Shown piece after piece: positions 1 through 7,019 of a stretch of DNA of 18,748 nucleotides; positions within the stretch are counted from its first letter, which is position 1, and each line of letters begins with the position of its first letter. The notes beneath the pieces are model-generated. The model saw only the letters and a list, made by a program, of their open reading frames with translations. It ran no database searches and was not told the DNA's origin. This stretch comes from JAICLL01 sp035252155 (lineage in GTDB: Bacteria > Planctomycetota > Planctomycetia > Pirellulales > JAICIG01): assembly GCA_035252155.1 (NCBI GenBank), contig DATFDL010000668.1:1-18748 (forward strand), written 5' to 3'. The translations under genes and the position numbers were made by a program.

Positions 1-2159
1 CATTTCGGATTGGCTGCCCTCGCCGGCCCGGCCAGCCGCCGGCCGTCGGGGCTAATCGCCATCCAGTAAGACAGGACGCCATTGACGAGATTGATGGTCT
101 CCTTAACTTGCCCCGTGTCGCTATCGCAAAACGTGACGAGGTTCGGTAGATCTTTGGTAAAGGCGAGGCTGTTGCGGGCACGGCTCCAGGTCATCGCCCG
201 CAGCATATCGCCCTGCGGCGGCGTCAGTAGGAATAGCCGATCGCCCGTCGAGGTGTCCCAGACGTGGAGATCGCCCTCAGAGAGGCCCGCCAGGCGCCGG
301 CCGTCCGAGCTAAGGAACTGCGGTTCTGAATTCAGCGGAAGACTGAAGCCGCCGAGCACCTTGCCGCCGTCCAGCTCCCAGCGTTGGCACTCCATCCGCG
401 GAAAGACGACGGTGCCCGCCGAATTCGGGTCTCTGCGAACACCCCGGCCGCCGGCTACGATGACGAACTTGTCGTCATCGCTAAAGGCCATGTCGAGTGG
501 TCTGTCCGTGACGCGCAGGGTGTGGCGGCACTGGCCCGTGGTGGCGTCCCACACTCGAAGGCGAGCCACGTAATCGACGGCGGCGATCCACCGGCCGTCG
601 TGGCTGTAACAAACCTTGCGCACGCCGACGTCGTCGAGCGAGAGCCGAAGCAGTTCGGCGTAACAGGCGCGGTGGACTTTTCGCCATTCGAGGTCGCGGA
701 AGCGCGGCGCGACCTCTTCCAGGTGCTGTTTCGCTTCGTCGACGTCGCCGACCATCGACAGGCTGTTGGCCAAGGCGACGTGCAAGCGGGCCTGATCGCG
801 CTGCTGCCGCTCCAAGGCGTCCTGCAGGTCGTTCTTGGCCTTCGTTTCGGACGCCAAGGCGCGCTTGGTCGCTTGCTGCTCGCGTTCGAGCCGAGCATTG
901 CTCACGGCCAGCAGAGCGGCGCCCAGCACGAACAGCGCGGCGATAGCCCCGAGCGGCGCCAACATTGCCCGGTTGCGTCTCGCGAACTTGCCCAGGCGGT
1001 ACCAGCGCGACGGCGGGCAGGCCAGCACCTGCTCGTCCTGCAGGTAACGCTGCACGTCTAGCGCTAGGGCGTCGGCGGTTTCGTACCGCCGGTTGCGGTC
1101 TTTCTCGAGGGTCTTCATCACGATCCAATCGAGTTCACCGCGGATGAGCCGCGCTAGCTTGGCTGGCTCCGTTCCCCGGTTGACCGCCAGCGCTGGCAAA
1201 CCCTGGGCCGTGCTTAGCTTGGCGCTCGGCCTGGTCGGCTCTTGCTCGCGGATGAGCCGCAACATCTCCAACACGCCGGCTTTTTCCAGCTCTTCCCGCT
1301 TGAACGGCGGGCTGCCGGCCAGTAGCTCATAAAGCAAGACGCCTAACGAATAGATGTCGCTGCGCGTGTCGATGTCGAGCTGGTTAATCTCGGCCTGTTC
1401 GGGCGACATATACTCCAGCGTGCCGACGATCGCTCCAAAGCTGGTGACCAGGGTCTTTTCGGTCAGAATCTGCCCGGCTGCTTTGGCGACGCCGAAGTCG
1501 ATGATTTTTGGCACCGGTCGGCCGTCATAGAGGGCGACGAGCACGTTCGACGGTTTGAGGTCGCGGTGGATGACCCCCTTCTGGTGGGCGTGCTGGACCG
1601 CTTGGCAGACGAGGACGAACAGTTCTAACCGCTGCCGGGGTGTCAGGTGCTGCTCGTCGCAGTAGTAGGTGATCGGCATACCCCGGACGAGATCCATCAC
1701 GAAGTAAGGCCGGCCAGTGCTCGTCGCGCCGGCGTCCAGCACGCGGGCGATATTGGCATGGTCCATGAGGGCCAGGGCCTGCCGTTCGGCCTCGAAGCGG
1801 GCGACGACTTGCTTCGAATCCATGCCCGCTTTGATGAGCTTGATCGCAACGAGCCGTTTGACCGGCTCTTGTTGCTGGGCCATCCAGACGGTGCCCATAC
1901 CCCCCTCGCCGATTTGCTCGACGAGTTTGTAGGGACCAATCATTTCGCCCGGATGCTCACCCGCCGGTTCTTCAACGGTCGGCTGCGGCGCCAGCGGCGG
2001 GGCTTCGAGAAAATGGCCGGCATGCTCGTGCTGAGCGAGCAGCCGGTCGATGCGCGCACGCAGTACCGCGTCGCCCCGGCAAGCATGGTCCAAGAAAGCG
2101 GCCCGCTCCCGCGGATCGGTTCGCTCCAGCGCTTCGGTAAAGAGCGTTTGTTCGTTCAC
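1..2159 (-). CDS. Ser/Thr protein kinase with WD40-like C-terminal region (3' end cut off by window)
   Basis: Membrane-anchored eukaryotic-type Ser/Thr kinase; at least 719 residues are visible and the C-terminus lies outside the window. The kinase domain starts near residue 75, with a glycine loop GEGGMG (84-89), catalytic-pocket Lys107 in AIKLIK, HRDLKPSN with HRD at 198-200, DFG at 221-223 and a GTLEYMSPEQ activation segment. A hydrophobic stretch near 400-420 should be a transmembrane helix. A short coiled region follows, and from about residue 500 there are WD40-like blades (for example RLRVWDATTG). The GTG at 2159 is chosen because GGAG lies 8 bases upstream and an in-frame TAG stands a little further up; a second GTG two codons earlier is too close to that GGAG. 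An ECF sigma factor gene ends 117 bp upstream on the same strand, a recurrent planctomycete pairing that suggests joint signalling. The substrate and the WD40 ligand cannot be read from the sequence. Confidence 0.93.
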   Translation of the reverse strand, partial: MNEQTLFTEALERTDPRERAAFLDHACRGDAVLRARIDRLLAQHEHAGHFLEAPPLAPQPTVEEPAGEHPGEMIGPYKLVEQIGEGGMGTVWMAQQQEPVKRLVAIKLIKAGMDSKQVVARFEAERQALALMDHANIARVLDAGATSTGRPYFVMDLVRGMPITYYCDEQHLTPRQRLELFVLVCQAVQHAHQKGVIHRDLKPSNVLVALYDGRPVPKIIDFGVAKAAGQILTEKTLVTSFGAIVGTLEYMSPEQAEINQLDIDTRSDIYSLGVLLYELLAGSPPFKREELEKAGVLEMLRLIREQEPTRPSAKLSTAQGLPALAVNRGTEPAKLARLIRGELDWIVMKTLEKDRNRRYETADALALDVQRYLQDEQVLACPPSRWYRLGKFARRNRAMLAPLGAIAALFVLGAALLAVSNARLEREQQATKRALASETKAKNDLQDALERQQRDQARLHVALANSLSMVGDVDEAKQHLEEVAPRFRDLEWRKVHRACYAELLRLSLDDVGVRKVCYSHDGRWIAAVDYVARLRVWDATTGQCRHTLRVTDRPLDMAFSDDDKFVIVAGGRGVRRDPNSAGTVVFPRMECQRWELDGGKVLGGFSLPLNSEPQFLSSDGRRLAGLSEGDLHVWDTSTGDRLFLLTPPQGDMLRAMTWSRARNSLAFTKDLPNLVTFCDSDTGQVKETINLVNGVLSYWMAISPDGRRLAGPARAANPK

Positions 2160-2276
2160 GTCCACCGCTCCAGCCGGGCCGCGCCCGGTCTTCTACCTAC
2201 AGTGCGACGCGCAGCGACAAAATGCGCACGAATTTCGCTTTTTTTTGCTTCTTCTCGTTACCGGGTGCCGTACGGG

Positions 2277-2840
2277 TCAGCCGGGCTCGCGTCCGAGGCG
2301 TTCCAACAGCCAGACGCGGGCGTAGGCCCAGACCTGAGTCGCCTTGCGAGGCGAAATGCCCAGCGCCGCGGCGGTTTCGTCATTGGTCAAGCCGGCGAAG
2401 AACCGCAGCTTGACCACTTCAGCCGCCTGGACGTTGGTTTCCGCCAGCCGATCCAAGGCCTCGCTGAGATCCACCAACTCGTCCGGCGTTTGCGGAGAGG
2501 CCAAACTTAGCGCATCCAGCTCCTGTCGCTTGAGGGCACCGCCGTGCCGTACCCGTAACTTGCGCCGGGCGTTCTCCACCAAAATCCGGCGCATGGCCTC
2601 GGCGGCGGCGGCAAAGAAGTGCCCGCGGCTATTCCAGTGCTGAGCGTTTTCGGAGTCGATCAGGCGGAGGTAGGCTTCGTGGACCAGGGCTGTGGCCTGA
2701 ATCGTCTGACCGGGCTTCTCGTGGGCGAGTTTCTGCGCCGCCAATTTGCGAAGCTCTTCGTAAACCAGCGGCAGAAAATCCTCGGCGGCCTGCAGGTCGC
2801 CGTGGCGAATCTGGTCCAACAGCCGCGTCACCTCGGTCAT
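2277..2840 (-). CDS. ECF-type RNA polymerase sigma factor (TIGR02999-like)
   Basis: Alternative sigma factor that directs RNA polymerase to a specific promoter set. The N-terminus (EVTRLLDQIRHGDLQAAEDF, then LPLVYEELRKLA) is the region 2 pattern of the TIGR02999 family. It is followed by a region 2 core (ALVHEAYLRLI, HFFAAAAEAMRRILVENAR). The C-terminus holds region 4, a helix-turn-helix (VVKLRFFAGLTNDETAAALG) ending in VWAYARVWLLERL. The ATG at 2840 gives a 187-residue protein matching the family's usual start. In-frame ATGs at 2849, 2852 and 2876 are also possible and no clear ribosome binding site decides. It lies upstream of and codirectional with the WD40 kinase, so the kinase or a shared membrane complex may control it. 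No anti-sigma factor gene is adjacent. Confidence 0.93.
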   Translation of the reverse strand: MTEVTRLLDQIRHGDLQAAEDFLPLVYEELRKLAAQKLAHEKPGQTIQATALVHEAYLRLIDSENAQHWNSRGHFFAAAAEAMRRILVENARRKLRVRHGGALKRQELDALSLASPQTPDELVDLSEALDRLAETNVQAAEVVKLRFFAGLTNDETAAALGISPRKATQVWAYARVWLLERLGREPG

Positions 2841-2919
2841 GGCCGTCATCATAAACCGCGCATCAGACCGCGGCAACGACCGACGACCGGGACAAATGCG
2901 ACGACGATTCCAGCAACGG

Positions 2920-4284
2920 TCAAATCAGTTCGCGGATCGGCTCGCCTTCGGAAAGCAGATGCACCGGGCGGCCCGAAAAGTCGATCAAGGCGCCGCGATG
3001 GTCGATGCCCAGATGGCGATAAATCGTCGCCAGCAAGTGCTGCGGCGACATGGGCCGCTCGGTCGGATACTCCGATTTTGAGTTGGTGGCGCCCACGACC
3101 TGGCCCATCCGCAAACCGCCGCCCGAAACAAGGGCGGTCATGGAGCCGGGCCAATGGTCGCGGCCGAGGCAATTGTTGATCGTGCTTAGTCTCGGTGTCC
3201 GGCCGAACTCGCCGCAGGCCACGACCATGATTTTTTGATCGAGGCCGCGGTCATAAATGTCTTCGATGAGCGCGGACAGCGCGGGATCCATGTATTCCGC
3301 CCGCCACCGCATGCCGGTGGCCATGTCCCAGCCTGGCTGGGCGTTGGCGTGATCATCCCAACTGAAGTACAGCGGGGTGCCCGCCTTAGGTGCTAACGCG
3401 TCGATGGTAATCACCGCGGAACCCGCTTCGGCCAGCCGCCGTGCGAGCAGGCAGCTTTGGCCCCAGAGATGGCGGCCGTAACGGTCGCGCAGCTCGGGCC
3501 GCTCTTGCTCCAAATCGAAAGCCTGAGCGACCTGGGGACTCAACAGCAACTCGAACGCCTGGCGTCGGAAATCGTCGGTGGCCAGCAGTGAGCCGCCCAA
3601 GTCGAGATCGCGCCGGTAGCGGTCGAACTGCGCGACCAGGCCGCGGCGCTCGCCGAGCCGGTCGCCGTTCAGCCCGGCCCCGATCGACAGGTTGGGCGGT
3701 CGATACCCCGCGGCCGACGGATCGCCGGCATCGTAGGCTTTGTGACTCAGACCAAGATAGGTCGGCTGCGTCATGAACGGCTGATGCGGAATACCGATAT
3801 AAGGCGGCAAACCTCCAGCGCGCACGCCCAGCAATTTACTTGCTACCATGCCGAAGTCGGGATGCTCGGAACGTGCGGTGGAGGTCGGATCGGCCTTGGC
3901 CGGAGTTTTGCCGGTCAGCACCTCGATCGAGCCATCGTTGTGCGACGACATCTCGTGGCGCAGCGACCGGATCAGCGAAAACTTGTCGGCCAGCCGCGCC
4001 TGCCGCGGAAACAGTTCGCAGATGTCGATGCCCGGCACGTTGGTGGCGATGGGCCGAAACGGCCCACGGTATTCGGCCGGGGCGTCGGGCTTCATGTCGT
4101 AGGTTTCCAACTGGCTCGGTCCGCCCCACATCCAGAACAGAATGACGGAGGTGTCGCGTGCGGTTTGTCCCGCCGCGGCGCGGGCCGCCAGAATCTCACT
4201 TAATCCCAGCCCACCCACCGCCAGCGCGCCGAGGCGCAAGAACTCTCGCCGAGGGATTGGGCCGGCACAAGTTTGCGGAGTCAT
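2920..4284 (-). CDS. DUF1501 domain-containing Tat-exported protein
   Basis: Member of the DUF1501 family, sulfatase-like proteins abundant in planctomycetes and usually exported folded. The N-terminus has a twin-arginine signal (PRREFLRLGALAVGGLGL, arginines at 12-13) followed by an Ala-rich cleavage region. Family hallmarks follow: ILFWMWGGPSQLETYDMKPD, a long middle region, then ACGEFGRTPR (about 356-365) and GRDHWP (about 374-379). At 454 residues the length is normal. The ATG at 4284 has GGAAA 8 bases upstream; a TTG at 4299 would add five residues. DUF1501 genes usually sit directly beside a DUF1549/DUF1553 cytochrome-like partner, but here the next gene is the ECF sigma factor, about 80 bp downstream. 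No enzymatic reaction is established for the family. Confidence 0.95.
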   Translation of the reverse strand: MTPQTCAGPIPRREFLRLGALAVGGLGLSEILAARAAAGQTARDTSVILFWMWGGPSQLETYDMKPDAPAEYRGPFRPIATNVPGIDICELFPRQARLADKFSLIRSLRHEMSSHNDGSIEVLTGKTPAKADPTSTARSEHPDFGMVASKLLGVRAGGLPPYIGIPHQPFMTQPTYLGLSHKAYDAGDPSAAGYRPPNLSIGAGLNGDRLGERRGLVAQFDRYRRDLDLGGSLLATDDFRRQAFELLLSPQVAQAFDLEQERPELRDRYGRHLWGQSCLLARRLAEAGSAVITIDALAPKAGTPLYFSWDDHANAQPGWDMATGMRWRAEYMDPALSALIEDIYDRGLDQKIMVVACGEFGRTPRLSTINNCLGRDHWPGSMTALVSGGGLRMGQVVGATNSKSEYPTERPMSPQHLLATIYRHLGIDHRGALIDFSGRPVHLLSEGEPIRELI

Positions 4285-4324
4285 AGTTGCGGTTTCCAAT
4301 GGGTCCTGCCCTCGGTTGTTCTGC

Positions 4325-4330
4325 TACAAT
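4325..4330 (+). promoter_or_regulatory. possible -10 box (TACAAT)
   Basis: TACAAT ends 6 bases before the ATG at 4337, in the divergent gap between the DUF1501 gene and the frameshifted remnant. If it is a -10 box, transcription would start at or next to that ATG and the message would be leaderless. No convincing -35 box was found. Confidence 0.25.
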
Positions 4331-4336
4331 GGCCCC

Positions 4337-4517
4337 ATGAGCCGGCGGTTTCAATTGAGCCTTCGGGCGTTGCTCGTCCATGCTTTTGGCTGCCGCTTTT
4401 TATGGCGGTATCCATTTTGAGCGAGAACGCCATTGGCGCGAAGACGCAAAACGAGCCGTTCCGTGGTTGACACTATGGCTGACAATGAATGGCGCGTTAT
4501 TCGGCCAGCGATGGTGA
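4337..4517 (+). pseudogene. frameshifted remnant of a small membrane protein gene
   Basis: The frame starting at ATG 4337 reads MSRRFQLSLRALLV and then degenerates to a TGA at 4412-4414. From 4380 the next frame reads MLLAAAFYGGIHFERERHWR, followed by EDAKRA, up to TGA 4515-4517. Joined, the two halves make the pattern RFQxSLRALLV + hydrophobic helix + GGIxFERERHWR, which I recognise as the start of a common small planctomycete membrane protein. One 1-base insertion or 2-base deletion near 4379 would explain the break. The remnant is short (about 60 codons) and its 3' end overlaps the next gene. It could be one gene with a sequencing error, or a decayed copy. Function unknown. Confidence 0.6.
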
Positions 4518-5014
4518 GCCGCTTCTTTGTTCTCGCCTTTTGCGTTGGAATGTTTGCCGCCAGCGCTGCCGCCTACATTTGTGCGCGTATTTTCACGCCC
4601 GTCGTAGAAGGGTTGGACATGCTTGAGTGGCCCGCAGCGTTCAGCGCAATTGTATTCGGGCTTTTTTCGATTCCTGCAATACTGAACGTCCTCCCAAATG
4701 CAACATATCTGTTGCTGGACAGGTCGGGCCTTACAATGCGGACCTGTTTCGTCACGAAAAACCTTAAATGGTCGGACATCCGTGCTTTTCATGTTATCCA
4801 CGTCGGGCACTCGACTTGGCGGGTAGGGATCTCTTACAAGCATCCGGCTGCGGAACCAGCACGAATGCGGAATCTCAACGAATCGGTCAAATGCGATGGA
4901 CTGGTGCCATCCAATTTTGGAATGGCCCCAGAGGAGCTGGCTTCGTTATTGAGCGAGCATCGTGACCGGTTTTGGAACGGTACCGAACGAGAGGATCAAT
5001 CAGGTGTGCAATGA
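4475..5014 (+). CDS. small membrane protein with two helices and a PH-like tail
   Basis: Predicted 179-residue inner-membrane protein. Two hydrophobic helices (about 14-35 and 52-72) are followed by a soluble part beginning LLLDRSGLTMRTCFVTKNLKWSDI, the strand-turn-strand opening of bacterial PH-like domains. It ends in a MAPEELASLLSEHRDRFW segment resembling the C-terminus of uncharacterised proteins carrying such domains. The ATG at 4475 is preferred over the ATG at 4433, which would add a basic non-hydrophobic extension overlapping the frameshifted remnant; no strong ribosome binding site was found. Base composition is clearly AT-richer than neighbouring genes, which may mean recent acquisition. 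Function unknown; the family assignment is by resemblance only. Confidence 0.75.
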   Translation: MADNEWRVIRPAMVSRFFVLAFCVGMFAASAAAYICARIFTPVVEGLDMLEWPAAFSAIVFGLFSIPAILNVLPNATYLLLDRSGLTMRTCFVTKNLKWSDIRAFHVIHVGHSTWRVGISYKHPAAEPARMRNLNESVKCDGLVPSNFGMAPEELASLLSEHRDRFWNGTEREDQSGVQ

Positions 5015-5149
5015 GCATCGCAGCGACCGGTCGTCGGCTGCGGAATTGATTTTGTCATTCACGGTAATTCACGACGATGGCTTGCAAGTTCCGCAAAGCA
5101 ACCATAGTATACCGATACTCCTGTGAGAATTCTTAATTTCGGGCGAGCG

Positions 5150-5533
5150 ATGGGACGCATTCGAGAGTATATCAAGGTGTCCGGCAAAAAGTGCTGGACG
5201 CTTTTTGATTCCGGCGCCCAAAACACCTACATCGCGCCGAAGGTTGCACGGCTGTTGGTGACGAAGAAGTTGAGCAAACCCTTCCGCACCGCGATCGGTG
5301 GCGGCACGAAGAAAACCTCGACCGCCGCCATACTCGACGCCGACGTGCAGGGGCACAAAATCGTGACGAACGCGATGGTGCTCGACGAAATCGGCCGCGA
5401 CGAAGAAGGCAAGACGATCGACGTGCTCTTCGGCGCTCTGGCCATGCAGCAATGGGGCATTCGCCTGGTTCCAAAAGAAGAGCGGCTCGATCTCACGCAC
5501 TATCCGAAGGAATTTGTCGAATACATCGACTAA
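5150..5533 (+). CDS. retropepsin-like aspartic protease family protein
   Basis: A 127-residue protein with the retropepsin-like core. WTLFDSGAQNTYI (DSG at 20-22) is the catalytic Asp motif, followed by a flap-like Gly-rich stretch (AIGGGTKK) and a hydrophobic-hydrophobic-Gly segment (DVLFGALAMQQWGI) matching the second half of a retropepsin monomer. Such single-domain proteins must dimerise to form an active site. No signal peptide or membrane helix is visible, so it is probably cytoplasmic. The ATG at 5150 gives MGRIREYIKV; an in-frame GTG at 5123 would add nine residues. Its TAA overlaps the stop codon of the convergent gene on the other strand. Substrate unknown. Confidence 0.8.
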   Translation: MGRIREYIKVSGKKCWTLFDSGAQNTYIAPKVARLLVTKKLSKPFRTAIGGGTKKTSTAAILDADVQGHKIVTNAMVLDEIGRDEEGKTIDVLFGALAMQQWGIRLVPKEERLDLTHYPKEFVEYID

Positions 5534-5931
5534 TTCTTCTTACACCTTGCCAATCGACCTGCCGCAGCAATTGCGGCTGGGATCGCAAGCATGTTGGCGA
5601 TTTTGAACCAGAGCGGATAGGGCAGCATGGAAATGTTGAATACGACAGCCGCCAGCAGGAGCAAGCTGACGATGGCGAACGATACGGGATTCCCCATTCT
5701 CATTGCCGTCCACGTGCCAGCGAATGCGGTGGCGGCCCAGGCAGGAACGACCACGGCCAATATCCATCGCGGGTAGCGCTCGACATGGAGGCAAGTTTCT
5801 TCAGGGGTTCTCCCAACACCTTCGGGAAAGGGGTGAACGACGGCGCTAAAAAGCTCCACCGCGGTCACCAGGATAAACGCGACGAGTATCCCAGCAACTG
5901 TAGCAGCGAGCGTGCGTAACGCGGTAGGCAA
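5530..5931 (-). CDS. four-helix membrane protein of unknown function
   Basis: A 133-residue hydrophobic protein with four likely transmembrane helices (about 8-29, 56-75, 83-102, 108-126). A soluble loop follows the first helix (PFPEGVGRTPEETCLHVERYP) and the end is basic (ARCKKN). The start is TTG at 5931, supported by AGGGAG seven bases upstream. It begins 11 bp after the stop of the truncated archaemetzincin on the same strand, so the two were probably cotranscribed. The pattern of a first helix, an HxxP-type loop and three more helices recurs in small uncharacterised planctomycete membrane proteins. No function can be given. Confidence 0.75.
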   Translation of the reverse strand: MPTALRTLAATVAGILVAFILVTAVELFSAVVHPFPEGVGRTPEETCLHVERYPRWILAVVVPAWAATAFAGTWTAMRMGNPVSFAIVSLLLLAAVVFNISMLPYPLWFKIANMLAIPAAIAAAGRLARCKKN

Positions 5932-5942
5932 CGTGCGGCTCC

Positions 5943-6281
5943 CTAACGGCTTTCACCGCGGCTTCCAAGGCGATCCAGCGATTTCTGCCAAAATTCCGCT
6001 TCTTCGGGCAAGCGGTGCTTCGCGGCAAACTCGGCCAGTTTACGATAGCGAGTGGCCGGGTTGGCGCGGCAGGCCCAGCACACCTTTTGCACGCATTGCG
6101 GGCAAAGCCACATCGGGCGGCCGTCCATCTCGGCCAGATGGTTCGAGCCGTTCATGCAGCACTCATAGGCGGTGCAATGCGTGATGCCGAACATGTGCCC
6201 CGTCTCGTGCAGCGCCACCTTGAAAAGCCGGCGGCGGAAGGGGTTCTCTGGGCGGTCGTCTTCCGCAACAGTTCTACCTTT
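5943..6281 (-). pseudogene. truncated archaemetzincin (peptidase M54), catalytic and zinc-knuckle half only
   Basis: The frame carries the archaemetzincin signature: HETGHMFGITHC (zinc-binding HExxHxxGxxH), then CTAYECCM, then CPQC after 16 residues (structural zinc Cys pairs), and a helical tail RYRKLAEFAAKHRL. Family proteins are usually about 180-300 residues, with a sizeable N-terminal part before the HExxH. Here the open stretch is only about 113 codons. The only possible start, GTG at 6218, is three codons before the catalytic His, leaving no N-terminal fold. The codons before it (ENPFRRRLFK) still look like genuine family sequence, so the deletion lies just upstream. The frame is continuous with the TPR-like gene upstream except for one TAA at 6282-6284. 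I infer a deletion that removed the 5' half. Confidence 0.8.
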
Positions 6282-6860
6282 TTACGCGGGTCCGGTCTCT
6301 CCTTGCCAGGAACTCTGCCAAGACCGCACGCCCAGCGGATCTGCGGGATCGAGCAGCAGCAGTTGCGCCAGCACGCGGCGGGCGAGCTTGTGTTTGCCCA
6401 GTTCGTGTAAGCACCAGGCCAGGCCCTTAGCCGATTCCAACAGTGGCTGGTTGGCGGCCAGCCGGTGCGGCAGCGGCCCTTCGAAGCCGCGCGGCGGGAG
6501 GGCCGACAGCCCGATCTCGTAGGCGTAGCCGAAATGCCCACGGGCCAGCTTCAGGTCACCGTCGGCCAGGGCCAGCTCGCCGAGCAGGCGATGGGCGGCA
6601 ATAAAATCGCCGCAGCCGTCGAGCAGCCAGCGGAGTTCGTCGACGGCGATTTCGACTTCTCCGGCGGCAAGCATTTGCTGAACTTCTTCCAGGTCTTCCA
6701 TGCGTTCTTGAACGCAGCGTGGATGGACCAGCTCCCAGCCGCGCTCGCCCGGCCGGCGCCGCACCCGCACCGCCGTCCGCCGCCGCCGAAACCCGAAGTC
6801 GCTGTCGTCGGGCTTTTTGGCGACCGAAGCCCGCCGTTTTTGTTTTCGCTTTTCAGGCAC
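6282..6860 (-). CDS. TPR-like helical repeat protein
   Basis: A 192-residue soluble protein. A basic N-terminus (KRKQKRR, FRRRRTAVRVRRRP) is followed by paired helices of tetratricopeptide type: about 58-80 (LEEVQQMLAAGEVEIAVDEL), 84-118 (AHRLLGELALADGDLKLARG) and 138-171 (LLESAKGLAWCLHELGKHKL), ending near DPADPLGVR. Such repeats bind other proteins; the partner is unknown. The GTG at 6860 is chosen because GGAA stands about nine bases upstream and because starts further up (for example ATG 6962) would translate an intergenic repeat. The last residues (WQSSWQGETGPA) may be foreign sequence from the deletion that fused this gene to the archaemetzincin fragment. It is divergent from mutY. Confidence 0.72.
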   Translation of the reverse strand: MPEKRKQKRRASVAKKPDDSDFGFRRRRTAVRVRRRPGERGWELVHPRCVQERMEDLEEVQQMLAAGEVEIAVDELRWLLDGCGDFIAAHRLLGELALADGDLKLARGHFGYAYEIGLSALPPRGFEGPLPHRLAANQPLLESAKGLAWCLHELGKHKLARRVLAQLLLLDPADPLGVRSWQSSWQGETGPA

Positions 6861-6883
6861 GTTCCGATTCCAGGCAGTTAGGC

Positions 6884-6959
6884 AGTTTGAAGTTGGAAGT
6901 TGGAAGTTTGAAGGCTTCCAACTTTCAACTTTAAACTTCCAACTCCCAACTTCCAACTC
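6884..6959. repeat. inverted repeat built of GTTGGAA-type units
   Basis: The left arm (6884-6914) is made of tandem AAGTTGGAAGTTGGAAG-like units. The right arm (6915-6959) is their reverse complement (CTTCCAACTTTCAACTT and so on), with no spacer between the arms. It lies in the gap between the divergent TPR-like gene and mutY. Low complexity and roughly 7-base periodicity argue for an intergenic repeat rather than a promoter. It could form a long hairpin or cruciform. Confidence 0.85.
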
Positions 6960-7007
6960 CATTGTCTGGCCTAGCCGCGTGACGGCCGCTAGATTGAAGA
7001 ACCCGCT

Positions 7008-7014
7008 AGGAGAG
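7008..7014 (+). promoter_or_regulatory. ribosome binding site deciding the mutY TTG start
   Basis: AGGAGAG ends five bases before the TTG at 7020, the strongest Shine-Dalgarno match in the window. It fixes a non-ATG start for mutY. Confidence 0.8.
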
Positions 7015-7019
7015 CAGCT

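Noticed and set aside
384..1128. Long open frames on both strands overlapping the WD40-like part of the left kinase
   Set aside because: The kinase frame on the minus strand is continuous, carries WD40-like blades and joins the kinase domain; the others show Arg/Ala-rich shadow composition.
6880..6960. CRISPR-like array from the short tandem units
   Set aside because: Units are about 7 bases, contiguous and without spacers; no cas genes are present anywhere in the window.
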